Shown: positions 19,977 through 29,400, counted from the first letter of the stretch. The stretch: 64,000 nt of DNA from Planctomyces sp. (GCA_016795105.1 JAEUIH010000018.1:42913-106912), one strand, 5' to 3'. The notes: generated by a model from the letters alone, not told the origin. Program-made: numbers and translations.

Positions 19977-21326
19977 ATGCATCATCAGCAATCGACGGTT
20001 CAACAAACGTCAATCGGATTCGTTCGTGTCGTTCTCGCTCTCGCTCTAAGCACTGCACTCATCCAACCGGATCTGGCTGCTCAACCAGTTCCAAAATCGC
20101 AGGAGCCGGGGTTTCGTAGTCGAGTCGTTGACCTTGTAATTTTGACAGACAATACTCGCCTTTTCGGAATCCTTGCCCCTGAACAGAAAACGCGTTTGCT
20201 GGTCCGAACAGACTGGCTGCGGCAGTCGGTCCCCCACCTCTTTCACCCGAACCTCGATGCATGCCTGAAGGATGCACAACGGGCAGAGAACGAACAACCT
20301 GTTCTGCAGCAGAAAATCGAGGCCGAAATTCAGTCTGCTGAAAACTCCGCCACACCTGACAGACTCGTCATTCAAAACCTGCACGAAGTTCTTGAACAAC
20401 TAAAACTGAAGACCGACTCTCCGCCGAAACTGGTCATCCTCGAACTCGACCCGGCAATCGTCCGCCGAAAACAGTCGCAGGTTCAGCAAATTCAACAGCT
20501 GGGGTTTCTGGCCGTCATCAATCATGTTCATGACGCAGAGCGTCTCAATAAGCAGGACGCAGCGTCCGCGCTTCAGTCCATTCCACCCGGACAACTGATC
20601 CGCAGCATTCCCGGTGAGCCAAACGAAGCTGAGAACTCAGACACCGTGAATCAGCAAGTCAACGCAATCCTGACAGCCATTGATCTGCGGACGGGCAAGA
20701 AGAGTGAACTGATTCGCAGCGGGAATCTCTTCGTTCCTAACGATGGAGAGGCGTCTCTCCAGTCACTGATTCCTCAGATGATGCAGCAAAACATGCAGAA
20801 GCAACTTGAGGACCTCCTGGGAGAAGGAAACACCAGTCAAGCCGGTTCCGAGGGTGAACCTCAACTGAAGTCTCTTCCTCCCTCAGTTATCGGCACGGCA
20901 AAGGCACGGAACTGGAGCACCGTGGAGATCACCTCGTTTGAGATTCAGATCGAAAACGGAACAGCTGCTGTCCATAAACAACTCTTTCACCAAACGACCA
21001 GCGGAGACTGGTCGTTGATTCATTCGGTAACGGCTGTAGCGTCCGATTCAGAACTTACCGAAGATCAGACAGATGCTGTTCGAAATGATCCTCAGGTGCA
21101 GTCTGTTATGCAGATCTTTCAAACACTGGGAACCGCAGATTCCAACCTGACTCGAGCAATCCTCATGGGGGCCGTTGTCAAATCTGCGGCTGCTTCTGCC
21201 GCCGGGCAGATTCAGGATTTTGTGTCATCCAGTCTGCGGGGTGAGTTCCAATCCTCCGTTTTGTCACCGGTCCCGGTCATTCAGATCCATTCTACCCCAG
21301 CACCGCCAGCACAAAATCCAAAATGA
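19977..21326 (+). CDS. Secreted hypothetical protein, 449 aa
   Basis: No family recognised. The N-terminus is a signal peptide (hydrophobic VRVVLALALSTALI, probable cut after DLAA), so it is exported. The remainder is Gln- and Leu-rich, mostly helical, with an internal MMQQNMQKQLEDLL amphipathic stretch and a Pro-rich end. A beta-rich segment of about residues 310-360 (WSTVEITSFEIQIENGTAAV, then a short WSLIHSV strand) resembles a small sandwich repeat. The ATG at 19977 is favoured over the TTG at 19962 because GAGG lies nine bases upstream. The last 35 bases overlap the convergent folK. Confidence 0.7.
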   Translation: MHHQQSTVQQTSIGFVRVVLALALSTALIQPDLAAQPVPKSQEPGFRSRVVDLVILTDNTRLFGILAPEQKTRLLVRTDWLRQSVPHLFHPNLDACLKDAQRAENEQPVLQQKIEAEIQSAENSATPDRLVIQNLHEVLEQLKLKTDSPPKLVILELDPAIVRRKQSQVQQIQQLGFLAVINHVHDAERLNKQDAASALQSIPPGQLIRSIPGEPNEAENSDTVNQQVNAILTAIDLRTGKKSELIRSGNLFVPNDGEASLQSLIPQMMQQNMQKQLEDLLGEGNTSQAGSEGEPQLKSLPPSVIGTAKARNWSTVEITSFEIQIENGTAAVHKQLFHQTTSGDWSLIHSVTAVASDSELTEDQTDAVRNDPQVQSVMQIFQTLGTADSNLTRAILMGAVVKSAAASAAGQIQDFVSSSLRGEFQSSVLSPVPVIQIHSTPAPPAQNPK

Positions 21327-22053
21327 CTCGGCGTTTTGCATCGTCCGTTTCGGTGCTGGAAATCACAAACTCAAATCGCTGCTCACCACGCAAACAAAGG
21401 CGATCCCGGCTTCTGTCACCGCAAACGAAAGTTGCAAAAACTTCATCCGAATTTCCGCAGTCCGACTCCGCTCCGCCGGAACTCAAACGGAATTTGATGC
21501 CCGCTGCCGACGGATGAATGGATGGCAATTCACGCACAATGGCCTCCATCAAATCCGGCTCGATCGCGGCTGCTTCATATTCCATCACCAATGGGCGCCG
21601 ATCCATCCGTTCCAGCAGTTCACAAACTGTCCTCGCAAATCCAGGATGGAACATGTCACCGGCCACCTGCTGAGCTGGCTGTAATACAAAGCGTCGATAC
21701 CACATTGCCGGATGCGGAACCCGGATCTGAGGCTCCTCAAGTTGCGTTTGATCAAACAGAATCAGATCGAGATCAAGTGAACGAGGCCCCCAGTGGATTT
21801 CGCGAGTTCTGCCGAACAAAGCTTCCACTTCGTGAAGAATCCTGAGCGTTTGATGAGGATTAAAGTCTGTTACCGCCCTTGCTGCCGCATTCACAAAGAC
21901 TCCGCCGGCATTTTCACCAACCGGAGTCGTGCGAAGGCAGTCACTCGACTCGAGGATCTGAATTCCGCGTCTGGTCAGTTCTTCCTGTGACCGCTTAAGA
22001 ATATCATCCGTATCACCGAGATTTCCGCCGAACGCAATCAGACAAGGTTTCAT
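21292..22053 (-). CDS. folK: Dihydropteridine pyrophosphokinase with unusual C-terminal extension
   Basis: HPPK, transferring pyrophosphate from ATP to 6-hydroxymethyldihydropterin in folate synthesis. Residues 1-160 carry the family marks: AFGGNLGD (8-15), the vicinity of VNAAARAVTDFNP, FGRTREIHWGPRSLDLDLILFD with the metal-binding Asp-Leu-Asp, and VPHPAMWYRRFVLQP. The family is usually about 160 residues, whereas this one is 253. The final 90 or so (from EYEAAAIEPDL) form an extra domain of no family I recognise, with a strand-rich CLRGEQRFEFVIS near the end. The 3' end overlaps the convergent upstream gene by 35 bases. Confidence 0.9.
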   Translation of the reverse strand: MKPCLIAFGGNLGDTDDILKRSQEELTRRGIQILESSDCLRTTPVGENAGGVFVNAAARAVTDFNPHQTLRILHEVEALFGRTREIHWGPRSLDLDLILFDQTQLEEPQIRVPHPAMWYRRFVLQPAQQVAGDMFHPGFARTVCELLERMDRRPLVMEYEAAAIEPDLMEAIVRELPSIHPSAAGIKFRLSSGGAESDCGNSDEVFATFVCGDRSRDRLCLRGEQRFEFVISSTETDDAKRRVILDFVLAVLG

Positions 22054-22144
22054 TGCCCGGACTGTCCTTTATACAACTGTTATACAACTGTCTTGTTGGT
22101 ATTCCACAGCCTTTTGGCTCTGCCACGCAGAAGAGTGATCAACC

Positions 22145-23110
22145 ATGGAATCATTTGGCCAGCGACTCAATCACAAAATTCGTGCCTGCGGTACTCCGGC
22201 ACTTGTCGGAATCGACCCTCGCTGGGAACTGTTACCAGACGCAGTTCGCACCACGGCTGCCGGGGGAAAAGGCACGATCTTTGAACGAACTGCTGCCGCA
22301 TTTGAATCATTCTCACGACAACTCATCGATATCGTTGCACCACTTGTTCCCGCCGTAAAGCCTCAGGTCGCATTCTTCGAACAACTTGGTGTGCCCGGCT
22401 GTCGAGCTCTGCATTCCGTAATGACTCATGCACGGAAGGCAGGATTGATCGTGATCGCCGATGCGAAACGAGGCGACATCGGATCCACGGCCGAAGCATA
22501 CGCCGATGCATGGCTGGCCGGCGAAGACCCCGAAGCTGCTGCCTGGCCTGCTGATGCTCTGACCATTAATCCCTACCTGGGCTCTGACTCCATCCAACCC
22601 TTCGTCGATTGCGCCGTGACCCGCGGTGCAGGAATCTATGTACTCGTCCGTACAAGCAATCCAGGCGCCAGTGACTTCCAGGATCGCATTTCACAGGATC
22701 AGAGTCTCTACGAAGCTGTCGGTGATGTCGTACAGAAGTTGTCCGAAGAACACCGAGGCTCCTCTCAGTATGGACCAGTCGGGGCTGTGGTCGGTGCGAC
22801 ATGGCCCCAGCAACTGTCTGCTCTGCGAGAACGAATGCCAGCGGTGCCATTTCTCATACCAGGCTATGGGACTCAGGGAGGCACTTCTTCGGACAGCGCC
22901 GGCGCCTTTCATGATTCCGGTCTCGGAGCTCTTGTGAACAGCTCCCGAGGAATCAACTTTGCGTGGTTGAGGAAACCTTATTCAGAGCAGTTCGGGCAAC
23001 AGCGATGGCAGGAAGCCGTCGAGGCTGCAACTCGAGACATGATCAATGATCTCGCAACTCACACCCCGGCAGCGGCCCTTAAATCTCCAACTCAAACACC
23101 TCCATCTTAG
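22145..23110 (+). CDS. pyrF: Orotidine 5'-phosphate decarboxylase (type 2)
   Basis: Last step of UMP synthesis, decarboxylating OMP. The catalytic array [10 protein letters not shown] (106-115) gives Asp106, Lys108 and Asp111. Other marks are [11 protein letters not shown] at the N-terminus, [16 protein letters not shown], and the phosphate-binding PGYGTQGG and NSSRGI segments. It has 321 residues, the longer PyrF type 2 group of actinobacteria and planctomycetes rather than the 230-residue enterobacterial form. It is divergent from folK with about 90 bases between starts. No pyrE or pyrB is adjacent. Confidence 0.95.
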   Translation: MESFGQRLNHKIRACGTPALVGIDPRWELLPDAVRTTAAGGKGTIFERTAAAFESFSRQLIDIVAPLVPAVKPQVAFFEQLGVPGCRALHSVMTHARKAGLIVIADAKRGDIGSTAEAYADAWLAGEDPEAAAWPADALTINPYLGSDSIQPFVDCAVTRGAGIYVLVRTSNPGASDFQDRISQDQSLYEAVGDVVQKLSEEHRGSSQYGPVGAVVGATWPQQLSALRERMPAVPFLIPGYGTQGGTSSDSAGAFHDSGLGALVNSSRGINFAWLRKPYSEQFGQQRWQEAVEAATRDMINDLATHTPAAALKSPTQTPPS

Positions 23111-23170
23111 CTCGCCCTCAAAATGGTGACGCCCGGAATCAGCGGATAGACACCGTCTACTCAGAATTGA

Positions 23171-24895
23171 CTAGTAGCGTCCTGAGCCATTGTCACCGGA
23201 AAACTCTGGCTTAAGCACCCTCACTTCTGTTGCGTCTCCAAGGTCATTTGCGTCGCCGCTGTCCAGAAACGTCAAACGCACCCCATCCACTTCGATATTC
23301 CGAATTCGATAGGAGCGCCCCGCCGAAGGCCCACTGCTTTGCCCCGGAAAACCCGAACCAAACAACGAAAGCCGCCGCGATTGCTGCTTCCCTCCGACTG
23401 GATTCTGTTCCACTCCTGTATCAGGCATCAACACAATCTGAATCGGAGGAGTTGCCGGATATGTAAGTGTCATCAACAAAGAAGCCTGGTCATCCACTTC
23501 AGCTGCCTGCTCAAACGAATTCACAAAATTGACTTCCAGTCCTCGCTGTGAAGCCTTCTCGCCGGCCGAATGAAACACCTGATCGCCCGATGTCATCCGT
23601 ACCGCAGCATCCGCTAACTTCCAGTTCGATGACGCAGAAACAGCTATTGAACTCACTCGTCCGGATTGCCGTCGCGTCGCACTGAGTGTCGATCCCAGAT
23701 ATGAACGAGCACCTTCCGGCAGTTTGTCAGTACCCAGCATCTTCGCACACAACAATAAGCCCGGAACCGGAACTCGCTTCATTAACTCTTCGTCCTCCAG
23801 AAGCCTTGTCAGCCGAGTCGCATCGTTTGAATGGTAGTAGAGTGACACGAGGGCTACAGAACTCTGGTCTGACTCCAAATCTTCATCCAGATTGCAAAGC
23901 AACAGATCTTCGGCTCGCACATACTCACGGTGCCTCCCAAGCACCCACGCGCAGACTAAATTTGCTTCCCAGTTTCGGCTGGAGTAATCAAACGCTCGTT
24001 GAGCAGTTTCCTGGGCGTCGACCTTTCCCTGAGTCTCCTGAATCAGTGCCAGATTCGCCAGACTTCCGGCCAGCATGTCATCCTGTCGAAAGTGTCCCTT
24101 ACCAATCTCCGTCAATCGCTCATAGGTCTGTGCCGCCGCGTCAAGACGGCCAAGCTGCTGTTGTGTTCTGGCGACGTAGTACCAATATGGAGGATAACAT
24201 TCCATGAACTTTTCCAGTCTCCCAAGCATTCGCAGCCGCCGCTCCGGCTCCTGCTCGTCAAGGACGTCCTCCAGCTGGTCAAGGTCCTGATCACGCAACA
24301 ACCACTTGTCCGGAATCTCGTTCTTTCGACTCAACTTCCAGAAACTGTCAAGGAAGGTGGAAGACCGAGTCATAAAGTTTGAAAACTGAGTCTTCTCAAC
24401 CTGCCACATATCAGCATCACGTTTCAGTTGAGTTGTGCGATAATCCCACCAACTGTTCGCTCCGGATTGTATGACTGAACCCAGTTGCCCCGTTGCAACC
24501 TGTGCTCCAATCACAAAGAAATCCGTCCCCAGCTTTCTGTGAAGTCCCCTGCGAAACTGTTCCTCAATTACAATTCTCTCACGATCCGTAATCTCAACCT
24601 GCCCGATCTCGTCCAAAATCGATCGATACAGGGTAATCACCTCCGCATCATCAATTTGATTCAGATCCAGGTTGTTCAGAATTCGCTGCTGCTCTTCCAG
24701 CAACACTCGCTTGCTTGGCGCTTTCCGTATTCGATGAAGCGCGGCACGACAATAGTTCAAAGTGACAGCCGTCTTCCGACGGTTCACTTCGACTGACTCG
24801 TCACCATGAACCTCAGACAGGCCGAACGGAAACACAACTGTCCACAGGACCAGCGTGATGATCGACAGCAGTGTAAATCGAGTTCGAGTTCGCAT
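23171..24895 (-). CDS. Exported TPR-like hypothetical protein, 574 aa
   Basis: Not assignable to a named family. A signal peptide (FTLLSIITLVLWTVVFPFGL, likely cut after VHG) predicts export. Residues of about 240-400 hold degenerate tetratricopeptide helices (for example GRLDAAAQTYERLTEIGKG and its neighbours), typical of scaffolds. The C-terminal 120 residues are strand-rich and Ser/Gly-rich. The ATG at 24895 is preferred to an open extension up to 24952 because it puts the signal peptide at the terminus. It is convergent with pyrF, 60 bases away. Confidence 0.7.
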   Translation of the reverse strand: MRTRTRFTLLSIITLVLWTVVFPFGLSEVHGDESVEVNRRKTAVTLNYCRAALHRIRKAPSKRVLLEEQQRILNNLDLNQIDDAEVITLYRSILDEIGQVEITDRERIVIEEQFRRGLHRKLGTDFFVIGAQVATGQLGSVIQSGANSWWDYRTTQLKRDADMWQVEKTQFSNFMTRSSTFLDSFWKLSRKNEIPDKWLLRDQDLDQLEDVLDEQEPERRLRMLGRLEKFMECYPPYWYYVARTQQQLGRLDAAAQTYERLTEIGKGHFRQDDMLAGSLANLALIQETQGKVDAQETAQRAFDYSSRNWEANLVCAWVLGRHREYVRAEDLLLCNLDEDLESDQSSVALVSLYYHSNDATRLTRLLEDEELMKRVPVPGLLLCAKMLGTDKLPEGARSYLGSTLSATRRQSGRVSSIAVSASSNWKLADAAVRMTSGDQVFHSAGEKASQRGLEVNFVNSFEQAAEVDDQASLLMTLTYPATPPIQIVLMPDTGVEQNPVGGKQQSRRLSLFGSGFPGQSSGPSAGRSYRIRNIEVDGVRLTFLDSGDANDLGDATEVRVLKPEFSGDNGSGRY

Positions 24896-25316
24896 TGTCG
24901 TTTCGTCGTTGATATGGACAGACAACAGCTCGCTGAACCACTCTTCGATCATCGCTGATCGATCAATTCCCCCATGGGATTGAAGTCTCTATTCAGCTCT
25001 CCGTCTGCCTCAAACCAGCCGACATCAGCTCGTCCGTGAACCGTGCGGGCAGAAGCTCCGTATATCGTTTCATCAAGATTCCGCCAGACAACCCTAAATC
25101 CCGACTGCCGGGAACTTAGCGACGAGGTTCTAACGCCTGTAATTGCTGAGAAGGCCCGGAGATCGGCATAAAATGCCGAAAACAGGGGGAACAGGAAGAA
25201 TTTGCCGCACGTCAGTTGCTCTGGTGACAGTCTGGGTAATTCAGTACATTTCCTTCTCATGCTGATTGGATTTCAGCAGTCAATCTACCGGTGTCTGATG
25301 GAAAGGGAGATCCGTC
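24896..25316. other. Divergent intergenic region, no gene seen
   Basis: About 420 bases with only low-quality short frames. It contains a small perfect hairpin CGGCA-taaaa-TGCCG at 25164-25178 and, just before the next gene, an AGGGAG ribosome-binding site at about 25304-25309. No clear promoter stands out. Confidence 0.35.
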
Positions 25317-26486
25317 GTGCGGGAAAAGTTCCTGTCGTTTTCATTGCCATTCGTAGGTCAGGAAGAAATCGACGAAGTCGTAGAAGCGCTTCGATCCGGC
25401 TGGCTGACCTCCGGTCCTCGGACTCGTCAGTTTGAACAGGAATTCCGTCAGTACACAGGCTCTCCCGGAGCACTTGCACTCAATTCCTGCACAGCTGGTC
25501 TGCACGTCGCTCTGAAGGTGCTCAACATCGGCCCAGGCGACGAAGTCATCACGACACCAATCACCTTCGCTGCTTCAGTGAATGTCATCGAACATGTGGG
25601 CGCGACACCCGTCCTTGCAGACGTTGAGCCTGACACACTGAACATTGACCCCGTGCAAGTCGAAAAAGCAATTACACCTGCAACACGAGCGATCATTGCC
25701 GTTCACTATGCAGGCCATCCTGTTGAACTGAACGCCATCCGCAATATCGCATCTCAACACCGGCTCCATCTGATTGAAGATGCTGCGCACGCCGTTGGAG
25801 CAGAATTCCATGGCGAGCCCATCGGATGCGGTGACAACTTCACGGCGTTTAGCTTCTATGCAACCAAGAACCTCACCACTGGTGAAGGAGGTATGCTCAC
25901 CGGAAATCAGGAACTTCTTGATCGAGCTCGAATCGTCAGCCTGCATGGAATGAACCGCGAAGCATGGAGTCGTTATGCAGCCGGTGGAAAGTGGGCCTAT
26001 GACATTGTGGAACCTGGTTTCAAATACAACATGACCGACATCCAGGCGGCTCTGGGCCTGCAGCAGCTTCGCCGATTCTCCTGGATGCAGGAACGACGTG
26101 CACAGATCGTTCAACAGTACAATCAGGCGTTTCAGTCTGCCGCGTTCATTACCCCAGTGACTCGCGATTCAGTTCGAAATGCTCACCATCTGTATGTTCT
26201 GCGAATTCGTGAAGGCGAATTGTCCATCGACCGAAATCAGTTCATCGACGAGATGACGGCTCGAAACATCGGAACCTCAGTGCATTTTATTCCAATTCAC
26301 ATGCACTCCTTCTATAAGAATAAATACGGGTACACTCCAAACTCCTTCCCCGTAGCTCATGGTGCCTTTCAGCAAATGCTGAGCCTGCCTCTGTCGCCCT
26401 CCATGTCTGATCAGGATGTGTGCGATGTGATCGAAGCCGTTCTTGATATCCGGTCAAAGTTTGCTCGCCGTCGAATGGCCGCGTAA
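25317..26486 (+). CDS. DegT/DnrJ/EryC1/StrS family sugar aminotransferase
   Basis: PLP enzyme of fold type I that usually aminates keto-sugar nucleotides for surface glycans. The protein has 389 residues. PLP lysine Lys184 is in FYATKNLTTGEGG, Asp155 in EDAAHA supports the pyridine nitrogen, and SGWLTSGPRTRQFE at the N-terminus is the family opening. The C-terminal GTSVHFIPIHMHSFYK segment is also characteristic. The GTG at 25317 has AGGGAG upstream. It stands alone, about 10 kb from the glycan locus, yet is a plausible contributor to it. The exact keto-sugar cannot be read. A hairpin terminator follows the stop. Confidence 0.9.
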   Translation: MREKFLSFSLPFVGQEEIDEVVEALRSGWLTSGPRTRQFEQEFRQYTGSPGALALNSCTAGLHVALKVLNIGPGDEVITTPITFAASVNVIEHVGATPVLADVEPDTLNIDPVQVEKAITPATRAIIAVHYAGHPVELNAIRNIASQHRLHLIEDAAHAVGAEFHGEPIGCGDNFTAFSFYATKNLTTGEGGMLTGNQELLDRARIVSLHGMNREAWSRYAAGGKWAYDIVEPGFKYNMTDIQAALGLQQLRRFSWMQERRAQIVQQYNQAFQSAAFITPVTRDSVRNAHHLYVLRIREGELSIDRNQFIDEMTARNIGTSVHFIPIHMHSFYKNKYGYTPNSFPVAHGAFQQMLSLPLSPSMSDQDVCDVIEAVLDIRSKFARRRMAA

Positions 26487-26493
26487 ATGCAGA

Positions 26494-26525
26494 CAGGCTT
26501 CGCATCGATCCTGATGCGAAGCCTG
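26494..26525. terminator. Convergent intrinsic terminator
   Basis: Perfect 13-base arms CAGGCTTCGCATC (26494-26506) and GATGCGAAGCCTG (26513-26525) with a six-base loop. T-rich but interrupted sequence follows on the plus side. It is placed between two convergent stops. Confidence 0.75.
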
Positions 26526-26590
26526 CTGTTCTGTCTGCTCCCGTTTTGTTTTGTCTTCACAACAGTTACGGGATGGCCTGCCTCCGGCGA

Positions 26591-27574
26591 CTATGCCCAT
26601 TTCCAGTTTTGAACGCCCTTTAGATTCTGGATGCATTCCTGCGGCCACTCGCCTGCCTTCAGCTTCAGAATAATCTGCGCTGCAAGTTCCCACGTTCCAT
26701 TGTGCGACTCATTATCCAGTCCCGCAATGTGACCACTCAACAACACATTTGGCATCTGCAACAGTGGACTTGAGGCTGGCAAAGGCTCTACTTCAAACAC
26801 ATCCAGACCGGCAGCTCTCAGCTTTCCGGACTTCAGTGCCGCAATCAATGCTGTCTCGTCCACCAGCTGCCCTCGAGCCGTATTGATGAGGACAGACCCA
26901 GTCTTCATCTTGTCCAGTGTCTTCGCATTGATCAAATGCTTCGTTTCCGCAATCGAGGGTGAATGCAGCGAAACGTAATCCGAACGCGAAAGCAGTTCGT
27001 CAAGCGATACCATTTCCACGGCATAACTCTTCAGGAACTCTGCAGATGGGTACGGATCACAGCACAACACCTTCATCCCAAGTCCAATCGCACGCGTCGC
27101 AGTGGCCTGCCCTATTCGCCCAAGACCAATCAGTCCGATTGTACTTCCCATGACTCGAGGTCGCGAAACACGCGTCCACACACACTTCCGGACTTCCTGG
27201 TCGCATGAAGGAAATCCTCGAGCAATTGCCATCAGCATGGCGATCGCATGCTCAGCGACCGCATGGTGATTGACTCCAGGAGTCGTCGCAACCACGATCT
27301 GCCGAGCATCACATGCGGGAAGATTGATCGCGTCGAATCCAACACCTGCTCTGGCAATTACTCGCAATTCCGGGCTGGAGTTTATGACTTCCGCAGGAAA
27401 TGGTTCAGAGCCTGCGATGATGGCCGGATAGCCAGCAATCACCTTCCGCAACACATCTGGTTTTGTCAGATCCAAAGATCGATCCACCACATCACAAGAT
27501 GCTCCCGCATTCCGAAGGATTGAAAAATGGGGCCCCTCTTCAGCATTCAACGCAGTACAAAGAACCTTTAACAT
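26591..27574 (-). CDS. D-isomer-specific 2-hydroxyacid dehydrogenase (SerA-like)
   Basis: NAD-dependent oxidoreductase of the phosphoglycerate dehydrogenase family, 327 residues, so lacking the ACT regulatory domain of full SerA. The Rossmann motif GLIGLGRIG (147-155) with Asp173 favours NAD. The catalytic triad is Arg234 (NTARGQLVDE), Glu263 (FEVEP) and His282 (SGHIAGLD). It may be 3-phosphoglycerate dehydrogenase or a related hydroxyacid enzyme. The start ATG shares bases with the ATG of the divergent gene (CATG at 27572-27575), so the two cannot have independent leaders. Confidence 0.88.
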   Translation of the reverse strand: MLKVLCTALNAEEGPHFSILRNAGASCDVVDRSLDLTKPDVLRKVIAGYPAIIAGSEPFPAEVINSSPELRVIARAGVGFDAINLPACDARQIVVATTPGVNHHAVAEHAIAMLMAIARGFPSCDQEVRKCVWTRVSRPRVMGSTIGLIGLGRIGQATATRAIGLGMKVLCCDPYPSAEFLKSYAVEMVSLDELLSRSDYVSLHSPSIAETKHLINAKTLDKMKTGSVLINTARGQLVDETALIAALKSGKLRAAGLDVFEVEPLPASSPLLQMPNVLLSGHIAGLDNESHNGTWELAAQIILKLKAGEWPQECIQNLKGVQNWKWA

Positions 27575-28094
27575 GCAAGTCTCACTTCTTGTTCAGAACA
27601 GGAACATCACTTTGAACCCGGATTCACATCGACAAAACGTAGCAGTCCGCCTCATTCAGGACAACCGCTTTCAGGTCTCCATCGGCGATCAAGTTCAGAT
27701 CGGAGACACCTACTATCTCGGAATCGCAGCAGCTGATGATGAACATCCAATCGATGCGGCCGAGGGGCTTCGTATTCTCCTGCGATCCTGGCTGCGCGAA
27801 CTCGAACTCGCAGACCCCAGTCAAGTCACGTACCTGCCCTTTGATTTCTCCGACGAATTCACGCGCTGGATCGCCTGTCAACAATCAGACCAGGACCTGC
27901 TGGTTGTTTTCGGCTCGGCCGCCGTTGAAGGCTGGGCAATTTCACCTGGAAACTTCTCCACATATGCTCACCGACTGCCGGAATTTCAGCCCGATTCACC
28001 CGTCGTGATTCACACCTTCTATCGACCATTTCTGCTCAGCAGGTTGCGTCGTGCTCTCGCCAACGTGAACCCTCCAACAGGCACAGATGGCTGA
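27573..28094 (+). CDS. Hypothetical protein, 173 aa
   Basis: No recognised family. It is soluble with no signal peptide; strands dominate the first 60 residues and mixed helix/strand follows, including IHTFYRPFLLSRLRRALANV at the C-terminus. Codon use resembles neighbouring genes and the frame is uninterrupted. Its ATG interlocks with the ATG of the divergent dehydrogenase, so its promoter and ribosome-binding site must lie within that gene's 5' end. That is unusual and makes the start uncertain: an internal start would also be possible. Function unknown. Confidence 0.6.
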   Translation: MQVSLLVQNRNITLNPDSHRQNVAVRLIQDNRFQVSIGDQVQIGDTYYLGIAAADDEHPIDAAEGLRILLRSWLRELELADPSQVTYLPFDFSDEFTRWIACQQSDQDLLVVFGSAAVEGWAISPGNFSTYAHRLPEFQPDSPVVIHTFYRPFLLSRLRRALANVNPPTGTDG

Positions 28095-28139
28095 CCATCG
28101 TCGACGCTCAAATCGCATCAGGTGCTGCAACTCGCTCCA

Positions 28140-28745
28140 TCACGGGCGTTTCAGCTCAAATCGATCGCCCGTGCGGCAATAGGATGACCCTCCCATTCGC
28201 CCCACCACCTGCATCTTTTCCGGATCCGCATATCCCCGCGCATCGAGTACGCTGTCTCGTATCGCCAGATGAACGATCTCTCCGATGATGATGTTGGCGG
28301 CACCGCCTCCTTCTCCAAGGCGAATCATCTGCATCAGCCGACATTCCAGTTGAGCCGGTGATCCCGCCACTCGAGGAGGACGAACTACCACAGAGGGTGC
28401 CTCAGCAACTCCGAATGTTTGAAATTCCGACTCCTCCTCCGGCAGCTCCGCGGCAGTCTGATTCATCACTGCACACACATCTTCAGAAACAATGTTGACG
28501 ACAAATTCACCCTGTGAAACAACGTTTCGCATCGTGTCCTTCATTGTCCCGTCACGTCGATTCGCAGGACAAAACAAGAGCGATGGCGGCTTTGAGCCGA
28601 CGCCGGAAAAGAAACTAAACGGAGCCAAATTCGTCCGTCCACTGGTGCTGATTGTCGAAACCCACGCAATCGGACGTGGAACAATCAGCCGAATCAGATG
28701 CTGATAAATCGACAACGCGTCCGTTTGTGCTGAGTTCAATTCCAT
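28140..28745 (-). CDS. Flavin reductase-like FMN-binding protein
   Basis: Split-barrel FMN-binding protein of the flavin reductase/DIM6-NTAB group, 201 residues, which reduces or uses FMN with NAD(P)H. The N-terminus (YQHLIRLIVPRPIAWVSTIS) and the NLAPFSFFSGVGSKPP loop are the flavin-site hallmarks of this group. Later GEFVVNIVSE and the ANIIIGEIVHLAI barrel strand fit too. Its ATG overlaps the TGA of the upstream metallopeptidase-like gene by one base (TGATG), so the two are probably translationally coupled. The physiological partner is unknown. Confidence 0.87.
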   Translation of the reverse strand: MELNSAQTDALSIYQHLIRLIVPRPIAWVSTISTSGRTNLAPFSFFSGVGSKPPSLLFCPANRRDGTMKDTMRNVVSQGEFVVNIVSEDVCAVMNQTAAELPEEESEFQTFGVAEAPSVVVRPPRVAGSPAQLECRLMQMIRLGEGGGAANIIIGEIVHLAIRDSVLDARGYADPEKMQVVGRMGGSSYCRTGDRFELKRP

Positions 28746-29329
28746 CAGGCAGCTTCGTCCATCGGTATCAGTCTCGGAACATTGACCTTCACGCCAACGA
28801 CCGTCCCGCAGGTCCTCGTTAACTCACCAAAGCTCAACCGGAGAAACCGAAGCAACTCTTCCGAGACCCCCATCTTCAGGTATTCCATCGCAAACTGTTT
28901 CATCAACTCATCGTACTTCTTCTGACTACCTGTATGCATATAGCAGGAACCGCCAAACCTTCGGATGTCTCCATCAAACCGAGGACTGATGTGATACAAC
29001 TCATGAAACACTGTAATCAGCTTTTCCTCAAAGCTCAAATTCTGATACCGAGGCAGGTAAAAGGTCAACAAATACAACAATTCCTGCCCATGCTGAAACA
29101 CCCGTTCAACGGTCCACTTTCGCCCACGTCGCGTCATGGTTCGTCGGCCACCTTCAAACCTCAGCGGTGTCAGCTTCGCCTGCATTCCCCACTCGACCGG
29201 AGAACGAGTCTGAGCATACGTTACAGCCACCTCAGACATGCGCACGTGACCAAATGCTGCATGCCTCTCACAGATATCAAGGCACAGCCCACGCATCGCA
29301 CTACAAAAATCAAACTGACTTCCCTGCAC
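28745..29329 (-). CDS. Small HExxH metallopeptidase-like protein
   Basis: Protein of 194 residues with a zincin core: His109-Glu110-Leu-Tyr-His113 in VFHELYHISP, followed by a candidate third ligand around His132 in SCYMHTG. This resembles the putative phage-type metallopeptidases annotated in many genomes, but I could not confirm the family. No signal peptide or membrane helix is seen, so it is probably cytoplasmic. An alternative ATG at residue 12 (29296) would remove only the first 11 residues. It is coupled to the flavin reductase-like gene downstream and lies immediately after the rplQ terminator, so it starts a new transcription unit. Confidence 0.65.
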   Translation of the reverse strand: MQGSQFDFCSAMRGLCLDICERHAAFGHVRMSEVAVTYAQTRSPVEWGMQAKLTPLRFEGGRRTMTRRGRKWTVERVFQHGQELLYLLTFYLPRYQNLSFEEKLITVFHELYHISPRFDGDIRRFGGSCYMHTGSQKKYDELMKQFAMEYLKMGVSEELLRFLRLSFGELTRTCGTVVGVKVNVPRLIPMDEAA

Positions 29330-29400
29330 AGCTTCGCTCCGCTCATTCGGACGACGAAGACTATGAATTTCTCCTAAATCGAGACAACCCCAATCCCGGA

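Noticed and set aside
24949..25260. Minus-strand frame of 103 codons in the divergent gap
   Set aside because: Atypical composition, no ribosome-binding site and overlap with the upstream region of the TPR-like gene.
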